The notes under the pieces are model-generated. The model saw only the letters and a program-made list of their open reading frames with translations. It was not told the origin of the DNA and searched no databases. The translations under genes were made by a program, and so were the position numbers. This document shows, in pieces, positions 56,090 to 64,000 of a stretch of DNA of 64,000 bases (positions within the stretch are counted from its first letter, which is position 1; each line of letters begins with the position of its first letter). The DNA lies in NCBI GenBank assembly GCA_038380795.1, contig CM076268.1, positions 4,891,001 through 4,955,000 on the forward strand, given 5' to 3'. The stretch comes from Pyrocephalus nanus (lineage: Eukaryota; Chordata; Aves; Passeriformes; Tyrannidae).

Positions 56090-57090
56090 CCTCGTGCCCT
56101 TTTCCGCCAAGGATTTTTATTGGCATATAGAGAAACAGTTTGTAATTAATCAAAGTGTTCATTAGAGCTGTTTATTTTACATAGGAGCAGCACTTTGGTG
56201 GTTTTTGGAGGTGGTGGCAGCGACTTTGCCTGATCAGGATCCCTGTCCAAGGGCTGCAGGATAATTATAGGACTGCCATCATTTGCATATTGCCAGGATG
56301 CTGCCAGTAAATATTAATGGCTTACTTTTTATTCATTTAGCCTGTGTTTTTGAAAGATGCCTAAAAACAAAAAGATCATATCTGTATGTTGTTTTTTAAT
56401 TTATTTTCACCTTTTTGTCTCCTTTGGAGACCCCTGGTGTATCAGCACTTTGTTTACCACAAATTAAACCTTAGCTGATTGTTTACCAGGCTGAAGACCC
56501 TTGTGCATTACTCCAGCACTTTCCCTTTTTTTAATAATCACAACCTGGGATTCATTTGCAAGAGGCCCTAATCTGCATGAGAATTATACAATTAACTTTT
56601 GATTAACCACCTAGTTCTTCTGGAAACCGCAGTGTATAGGACACTCTGCATTTAAATAATTTGCCTTAAATTGGGAGCAGGCCTTTCATTAAACCGGTGA
56701 GTTTGACTAAACAACAACATTTGGAGATAATCAGGGTCAAGACAATAGGCGAGGCTGCAAGGCTAGAATGTCATCTTTAAATATAACAGCTGAGATAAAG
56801 GCACCCAGATTGTGCCTTATCAAAACACAAAAAATCAAAGCTCTCTCTTGTCTGTGGCAAAATACCAGGCCCTGGTGTTTAGGGCGACCATTGTTTGGGC
56901 CTATAAGTGTTGCAGGATTTGCATTCACAGAGCTGGGGCTGACACACATTACATCACGTAGGGTACTTATCTCGGAGTCTGACAATAATTATCAGGAAGA
57001 ATATACTCAGAATGACTTTTTTGTGATTTTTATGCATCCCCAACACAAGGAAAGGGAGATAACAGCATTATGAAAAAGGGGAGAGTCTCC
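56090..57090. other. Repeat-free block, possible conserved non-coding elements
   Basis: A kilobase with no CR1 or LTR signature and dense transcription-factor-like words: ATTTGCATATTG at 56281-56292, TGTAATTAATCAAAG near 56142, CAATTAACTTTTGATTAACC near 56591, and GATAATTATCAGG-type sites. The class call is inference from texture only. Confidence 0.3.
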
Positions 57091-57679
57091 AAAGGCTCTC
57101 CCTGGAGCTGCGTTCTTCGATTAAATTTGCTGTGCCACTCTGGTGTGCTGAACAAGTGGAAAGAAAGACTATGAGGCTTTTATAGAGGGTAATAATAGTC
57201 CTGAACACAGCCCTTACCAAAAGATAAGATCCATTGTCAAAACAAACAAAAGGAGCAGTATTAAACACCACTTGAAGAATATATATGAGCAAAGTTTTAA
57301 ATCCTTGCCTTTTTTTTTTTCATACCTTGAACCTGGCTCTGTGGTGTGGCCATCTTCTAACCAGGCACCTTGGCCAGTGAGGCTTTCAATGTGTCTTTTC
57401 CCTCTGTCCTGTACTAGGAGGGGGTTATGATGAGGTCTGTACATAGATTCAGGGAAGAGGCTTAAACCATCACAGCCCAAGTTTGGTATCTGCTCCGTGG
57501 GGTTTTTTTAATATATTTGTTGCCAACACAGTTTTTTTGTTCCTACAACGCCTTTGCTGAAATAATTTCTGGCTCAGTTCTCAAAGGATGACTGTGGTCT
57601 TGCATCAGAGCTCATCTCCAGCTCAGCACAGTTGAGGGTGATGGACACCTCAATCGACCTCTATCGATTTACAAGAGCA

Positions 57680-57955
57680 TGCAGTGACAGGACAAGGGAG
57701 AATGGCTTCCCAGTGCAAAAGGCAGGGTTAGATGGGATATTGGGAAGAACTGTCGTCTGTGAGGGTGGTGAGGCCCTGGCACAGGTTGCCCAGAGAAGCT
57801 GTGGCTGCCCCATCCCTGGAAGTGTCCAAGGCCAGGTTGGAGGGGGCTTGGAGCAATCTGGGATAGTGAAAGGTGTCCCTGCCCATGGCAAGGGAGTGGA
57901 ACTGGATGAGCTTTAAGGTTCCATCCAACCCAAACCATTCTATGATTCTATATTA
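57680..57955 (+). repeat. CR1 LINE 3' fragment with octamer end
   Basis: Runs from GACAGGACAAGGGAGAATGG through the AAGCTGTGGCTGCCCC block to AACCCAAACCATTCTATGAT, then TCTATATT. Confidence 0.95.
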
Positions 57956-59604
57956 GAAAATAGTTGAGTGCATTTCTTAGCATCCTCCCTCAGCGTCAGC
58001 AGTGAAAGTACATGAGAGCTTTTCCCGATCCTGATCTTTTGCATCCATTATCCCACTGGCTTTTACAACCTGTGTGTGTATATACATACATACATAGATA
58101 CATATGTGTGTGCAGATGTATATAAGCAGTTTGTTTTCAGTAGGAACAGCTCAGTCAGTGCAGTCTCTGCACCTGCTGAAGCAGCGAGGACCGAACAGAT
58201 TTTAGCTCAGCTGCTGCACCTGCTTTTCCTTCTGCTGCCACCCACGTGCTCCAGGGTCTCTCCAAGCTGACTCCTGGAGACCTGCTGGCAGGAGAGGGAC
58301 TGAATCATGCCTCCCTTATCTGGGGACTGATAAATTTGTTTTGGGAAGCAATCAGTGAGGCAGGACTAGACAGGAGGATGGAGGGGGGAATGTGGGAACG
58401 TGGTTGGAGTCCAGGGGAGTGAATGATTCATTTGGTACGTCTGAAAGTTCAGAAGTTCAATCCTGACAAAGCTTTGGTGCTTCAGATCAGTATCTGTATA
58501 AAGCTGTGACCCTTTCAGGTCTTTGTTTCAACCTTCTCCTTTTCCCACCCTTTTCCCCCTTTACTCCTTTTCCTAAGCTTTTATTGCTTTCAGGGGACCC
58601 CATTCTTCTCCTAAATTGAATCCAGGTCCTTGCTTCTGTTCCCTTCCTGCTTGTTTTACCCATTTTTCTCCCCAGCAGACACTGTACCTTTTTGTTACTG
58701 CATTGTTGAGTCACTTGTGGTATTCAATCCTTTATAATAATGTTCTATATGCCAATGATGGAGCGTGCCTCATAATGCACAAGCAGTCCCAAGCACTCAG
58801 GAATTGAGGTGAGTCCCCCATTTGGCTTAAAAATAAGATTGTGCAAAGAAAAATGTCATTTGTGTCTCTGTATTTGGCTTTTCTTTTTTCTTTTTTATTT
58901 TAACCTTACGGCTACTTAAAGGAAAAAAAAAAGAAAGGCAAAGGAAAGGGATGTGAGAAGTACAAAAGCACAGCTTTGTGAGTAAAGCAAAGTATCAGGG
59001 GGCTTGTGATTAAATCTGTATATAACATTTGAATGGAGCACCAGAAGATACTTTATTTCCTGAGTAAATCAAAGTGCTTCAATATGGAATAAACTGCAAG
59101 TGTGTATTTATAGGCTGCTCTCAGTTGCTTCTGTAGAGCATCACCCCCACTACAGGATCACCCCAGCAAACAGGAACAGCCCTGAAGTTTTGGGGTTTCT
59201 TTGATTTGGGGGTTTGGGGTGGTTGTTTGATGAACGACCTGACAGTGGTTCTGAAGATGTTTCTGCAGCTGCTTCTTGCAAGATTTATGAGTGATGCCAC
59301 AGCTCTTCTGTGCATGTTGTTGGGTTTATGGAGGAATGATTAACAGGCCTTCTGCTGATACAAACCAGCTAAAAGAAGCATTCCACACCATAGAACACCA
59401 TGCCCAGTGTGGAAATTGGGGGGAACTGGTTGCTGATCACTGCTGGGGGAACAGGCAGAGCATCAGTCAGTGGGTGCTGAGCAATTGTGTTGGGCACCAC
59501 TTGTTCCTCTTGGGTTTTGTTGCTCTCTCTCCCTCTCATATCATCTTCACTGTTATTATTACTGTTGTTGTTGTTGTTAAAGGGGAAATCATTGCCTGAG
59601 CATT
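57956..59604. other. Intergenic, nothing recognised
   Basis: A short (TACA)n/(GTGT)n stretch lies at 58070-58115. No coding feature is supported. Confidence 0.4.
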
Positions 59605-59690
59605 TTCACACCGTTCAAGGAATCCCCACTTCTGGAGCTGTTCAAAAACATGTGGATGTGGCACTGAGGGACAGGGTTTAACAGTGAACA
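59605..59690 (+). repeat. CR1 fragment, older type
   Basis: GGAATCCCCACTTCTGGAGC, then TGTTCAAAAACATGTGGATG and TGGCACTGAGGGACA match the older CR1 tail type seen at 7870-8130. Confidence 0.75.
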
Positions 59691-60969
59691 CCTGCAGCTC
59701 TGCTATGGGAAACCTAATACAGCTTCTAATCCTAAAGTGATCCCAGCAGATCACAGGGAAAGACTCAAGTCCCTGCCAGTAAACAAAAGTCCTGATCATT
59801 TAGTGATAGACAATATAAAAAATATGACAAACCTTTTTTTTCTCCACTTGTGCTGTCAGCATGGCTGGAATCCCAACTCTGTCTGATTGGAAAAGATTTC
59901 TCAGTTCCACTCCCAATTTGTCTTTGGCTTACCAAAGAAGACTTACTTTCTTTTCCTACAAACACCCAGGGTCATCCAGACTTTCAAAATGCATTTGAAT
60001 TCAATTAAATGAGCCAGCTCAGGTTGCAGGAGACTTTTATTTGTCTGGTCCTTGTTAAGTACCTTTGCAGGACCGAAACGATCTCTGCAAAGCTGCCATC
60101 AGTGATTTCATGCTTGTCATGAACCATAAAAACTCTTCTTTAAACCAAAGTACAGCTCAGCCAGGACAACTTGACTTGACTTTCCTCAGACAGCACCAAG
60201 ACCTGGCATTCACCAGTGGATGCTTTTTCCACTTTAAGACAATGCCTTCATTTGTCCCAGAACTTCAATTAAAAAAAAAAAAAATTAGTTAGAAACCAAC
60301 ATCTTATACAGAAAAAAAGATGCTCCCTTATTTTCTGACAGAGTGGAGAGGCCTTTGGGGGATCTTGAAAGCATCTACAGCCAGAAGGCATGTGAGAGGG
60401 GGAGCAGGAGGAGAGTCTTGCAGTGGGAGCAGAGCTGGGTGACTCCTCCAGATGACAGAGTCTGGCAGGCAAAGTCAGGAATTATTATGTTTGAAAATCT
60501 GTTGTAGCAAGTACGAGGGGAAGCAGGAAAACTCGGAGATATTAGAGTGTGATTTACAAAAAAATCTATTTAAATGGGAGTTTTCATGAGAAAATGCCCT
60601 TTGCCCTGCATGAAACCTGGGAACATGGTGATTGTGTAGGGGAGGAAGAGCTTGTTCCCTTCCTGTGAGTCCTTCCATTGGTGGAAGACCTACATTTTGG
60701 TCTCCTATTGTCTGATATTCCTTCTCCTGCACTTGCCTGATTTTTTTTCCCTCTCTCTGCCTGACAACACCACATGTGCAGGGATCAGGGAAGAACATGC
60801 CAAGTGCTGAGCTCCTGCTGTGCATGAGCAGCTGCTCTGTGGATCAGGTGGTGCTGGGCTGTCCAGCAAGGTCTGGACCTGAGCTGCTCCCAAAAAACCA
60901 GCACAGCCAGGCAGGTCATGGTTAACAGTATTCCAATGAATTTTTTACAGTGGAAGCACTTATTTGCCT

Positions 60970-61410
60970 TGATCAGGTCAGAGAATCACAGAATATGCTG
61001 AATTGGAAAGGACCCACAAGGATCATTGAGTCCAACGCTCAGCCCTGCACAGGATCATTCCCAGGAGTCACACCCTGTGCCCCAGAGGATCATCCAAACA
61101 CTCCTGGAGCTCTGTCAGCCTTGGTGCTGCCCTGGGGAGCCTGTTCAGTGCCCAACCGTCCTGTGGGGAAGAACCTTTTCCCAATATCCAGTCTAAACTT
61201 CCCCAGCTCAGCTCCAGCCATTCCCTGGGTGCTGTCCCTGGTCCCCCCAGAGCAGAGCTCAGGGCCTGCCCCTCCTCTGCCCCTTCCCAGGAAGTTGTAA
61301 CTGCAATGAGGTCTCCCCTCAATCTTCTCTTCTCAAGCTGAACACACCAAGTGCCCTCAGTGTCCTTCCTCATCTTCATTGCCCTCCTCTGGACACTCTC
61401 TCATGGCTTC
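60970..61410 (-). repeat. CR1-like LINE 3' fragment
   Basis: The plus strand begins CAGAGAATCACAGAATATGC, then TGAATTGGAAAGGACCCACA and GGATCATTGAGTCCAACGCT. It continues to the reversed TTGAGAAGAGAAGATTGAGG block. This wording marks yet another CR1 subfamily. Confidence 0.92.
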
Positions 61411-61678
61411 AGATCTTCATTACATAAATAGATGTGTCAATTTACAGGATTTTCATTCTCACCCATAACGCAACATGGATTTTTTTTCCTCTCTAACACT
61501 TTTCTGAGGCTAGGAATACACCTGGGTATTGTGAATTCATTGCCTCCCTAAAAGCCCAAACCTCACACACAAACTTCTGTATTTCATCCTGTAAACCATC
61601 CATTAACATCCTCTCCTGATTAAGGATTTTTTAGAAGCCTTTCTTGCTAATACTTGCCATTTCCCCCAATATTGTCTG

Positions 61679-61680
<2 letters not shown>

Positions 61681-61717
<37 letters not shown>
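61681..61717 (+). repeat. Homopolymer T run (37)
   Basis: Thirty-seven consecutive T followed by CCCCC. Possible collapsed or expanded assembly length. Confidence 0.98.
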
Positions 61718-63044
61718 CCCCCTGGAAAATTTACAGAAAATCTTGAAAATATTAGAGTATCTATGATTTAAACACAAATATACTTAAACTGGATTTTTCA
61801 CAGTGATTTCTGCTCTTTGCCCTTCATTAACGACCAGGAGCATGTCTGTTGTTATGTATGGGAGGAGGCTGGTGGGACTTATTTCCACATTTTAGAATCC
61901 AGGTATAAGAATGTATTAAAAAAACTCCACTTTTTACTGACAAAACCCAAAGTTCATGGATGCATTTACAAATAATAGCACAGATACTCATTATCTTCAT
62001 GTCTCTGTCATCCAAGTCACCATTAATTGGCTAAAAACATTGAAGTCATCCCTTACGATCACTTCATTTACAGTTCTGAAGGACAGGAAAGAGGAGAGTA
62101 TTGACAGGGCTGACAGAGAGTTTGGGAAAGGGGGGTGTTTCTTGAGAGGAAAGATCAGGAGTCCAATTTTGGTCACATTAAATTAGAATTTGCATGAAGA
62201 CGTTCAGGAATAGGTGTCACAGAGAGAGTCAAAGGCAAGGCTGAATGAAAGGAGACAAACTGTGAGCGGGGAGTTGGACCTGAGAGTCATTTGTATAAAA
62301 ATAGACACTGAACTGTCTACGAGGATAAGCTGCTCAGGTATTGACCTCGTTGTCAGGATGAGCAGGAGGTGTGTTGTGGGATGTTCTGCAGGAGAAGGTG
62401 AAGGGAGCAAAAGGGGAAAATGAAAACTGAAGGGCAAGAGGGAAGAGGAGCAGAAATTTCCAGAGCAGCTCATGAATCCTGTGGTTGAGTCAAAGCATGG
62501 GTAAAGGCTGCTGAAAATGGGTTGAAACACTGTCTGAATTGAATTGAAAGGTTGTTGACAGAACTAGAGAACTGATCTTCATTTCCCTGAGAAAGGGAGT
62601 TTTCTCACTGCTCTGTTTCAGGACTGTTCTGTCTTGAGCCACTTTGGACCCTATTTCAGATTAACTAACAGGTGAATTCATTGTGCAGTTTTATAATGTG
62701 GGGATAAAAGCCTCAAAGCTTCTGTTGTTCTGGGTGGATTAGACAACTCAGAGATCCCTTCCAGCCTCAGTTATTGCATCACGGATATTAATATTATAAA
62801 TACACAACAAGGCTATTTGAAATATTCAGCAGCTTCTGGGCCATACTCAGACAGATTTTTGTGGGTTTCTTGGCTTGCTTGTTTGTTTTTTAAGGAAAAC
62901 TGTCTTTCAGTGCAGGAAGAGTTGATATCTGTGTTATTTCATACCAAGGTGGGATTAGGAAAAGAGCTTTAACGTACTATCAGAAGATAACCTTTGTTTC
63001 CCACTGCAGCAAAAAGGTGAGGTATGAAGAATTATTCTTGTAAT
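61718..63044. other. Intergenic, nothing recognised
   Basis: No feature supported. Short open frames have no recognisable content. Confidence 0.4.
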
Positions 63045-63160
63045 TGTACAGGTAGGGAAATGGGATGAAGAAAGTGAGAAGCTCAAGGTCACACCCAGAG
63101 CCTGTAGCAGAGCTGGAAACAGAATCCAGGCTCTTTACTCCAATCAATACATTAATAATG
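63045..63160 (+). repeat. Probable MIR SINE core
   Basis: The text ACAGGTAGGGAAATGGGATG, then GAGAAGCTCAAGGTCACACC, GCAGAGCTGGAAACAGAATC and CAGGCTCTTTACTCC follows the MIR core order (gaggaaac, aaggtcacac, gcagagc, gaaccc, ctgactcc). An ancient amniote SINE is rarely so legible in birds. Confidence 0.65.
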
Positions 63161-63998
63161 TCAATGACCATCTCACCTCCCTTGCACATTCCCTCAGTGA
63201 GGATCTTACTACCTCGTTAAAGAGCTTGTGTGATTAATCAGTGCTGCTGGAAACACCACAGCAGGTGCAATGATACCATTTTTGCAATTATAGCTGGATC
63301 CTCTCTCAAATTAAAGGGGATGAGTGGTGCTGATGGCAGTGGGAAGGTGCTCCTTAGGAAGAGCTAAGGTGGGAGTGAGTCGTATTTCATGCTCTCTCAC
63401 CTTTAAACTGCCTTGCCCAGCCCTAGGAAAGTCAGAGAGCAGGTGATGTATTTCTGATTGCTGTCTCTTAGCTTTGCAAAATAACTCCTAAAGCCAGTTT
63501 AGAATTGTTACAGGAGCATCACTTACAGTGGAGGTGCTGCCAGCACGACCAAATGAGAGCAGATATGATAATAAATGATTCCACAGCATCTGTTTTGCTC
63601 TGCTTCCAATTTAACAGGAGAGAAAAACTAATGAGTTGACAGATTTGCTGCTGAGCAGAAGTTATTGGTAAGTTTGAGTTCACAGCTCTCGTTTCTTTTT
63701 GCAGTTGTTTTACATCAAGTCTCATTTATGACCTCCTGAGTCAGAAGAGCCTCACTCCCTGTCTGGCACTGAGAGAGAACTGTACAGTTACACCTCAGCA
63801 ATCTCAGAGCAGGGCTGCATAATTCTCATGCATTATCACATTATTTTTTGCTATCAGTTCAAGGAAATGGACACTTGATTCATCTTCTCCCATATATTGA
63901 TTCCATCCTCCTTTTAATTTAGCACTGCAGCAGGCTATTAGCCTCCATTCACATTTACAATAAGATAATAGAACCTGATAGCTGTTCTCCCAATCCAT
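63161..63998. other. Intergenic to window end, possible conserved block
   Basis: Repeat-free, with words such as ATGATAATAAATGATTCC and TGCATAATTCTCATGCATTA. No coding feature. Confidence 0.35.
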
Positions 63999-64000
63999 TA

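Noticed and set aside
61681..61717. 37-base T run as a poly(A) tail of an antisense retrocopy
   Set aside because: No processed gene sequence or target-site duplication could be seen beside it. Treated as a plain homopolymer.
1..63998. tRNA, rRNA, CRISPR or operon-like features
   Set aside because: None seen. The window is vertebrate nuclear DNA with introns and LINEs, where CRISPR or operon calls would be out of place.

Overview
This window looks like bird nuclear DNA, most likely from a songbird or close relative. Three things suggest this. It holds about twenty CR1 LINE fragments, many ending in the CR1 tail ATTCTATG/ATTCTGTG. It holds avian-type retroviral LTRs. It also holds parts of two vertebrate genes that are neighbours in amniotes, PTPRE and MKI67. 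The species call is inference, because no species marker was tested.

Layout. 1-4424 is the 3' end of PTPRE (receptor-type tyrosine phosphatase epsilon, + strand): two coding exons from the second phosphatase domain, the stop codon at 4422-4424, and a probable 3' UTR to a poly(A) signal at 6047-6052. 6.1-11.7 kb is intergenic with CR1 scraps. 11.74-12.36 kb is a degenerate hexamer satellite (ACAGGT-like). It runs straight into a CpG-rich promoter (12.36-13.1 kb) with two CCAAT boxes and two CHR-like TTTGAA elements, as expected for a G2/M gene. 13,780-31,089 is a complete MKI67 (Ki-67) coding region on the + strand. I reconstruct 15 coding exons whose splice phases all agree, giving 2,423 residues. 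The order is FHA domain, a long central exon with a four-copy AT-hook minisatellite, the RVSF PP1-docking segment, a repeat exon of thirteen about 20-residue units in exact 60-bp register, and a 3-kb basic exon with a roughly 56-residue repeat. A short Arg/Lys-rich terminal exon follows, then a 3' UTR ending near an ATTAAA at 31,576.

31.6-64 kb has no gene I can support. It holds CR1 fragments of both strands, solo or partial LTRs, a broken minus-strand endogenous retrovirus (about 44.2-48.7 kb) interrupted by a plus-strand LTR, microsatellites, one probable ancient MIR SINE (63.05-63.16 kb), and several repeat-free AT-rich blocks that could be conserved non-coding elements.

How the genes work together. 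PTPRE and MKI67 are unrelated in function: membrane or cytoplasmic phosphatase versus chromosome-periphery protein. Their proximity is syntenic. Here both point the same way (PTPRE tail to MKI67 head), whereas in human and mouse I recall them as tail-to-tail, which implies an inversion between lineages. No previously undescribed multi-gene system is visible. The most interesting structure is the lineage-specific repeat architecture inside Ki-67.
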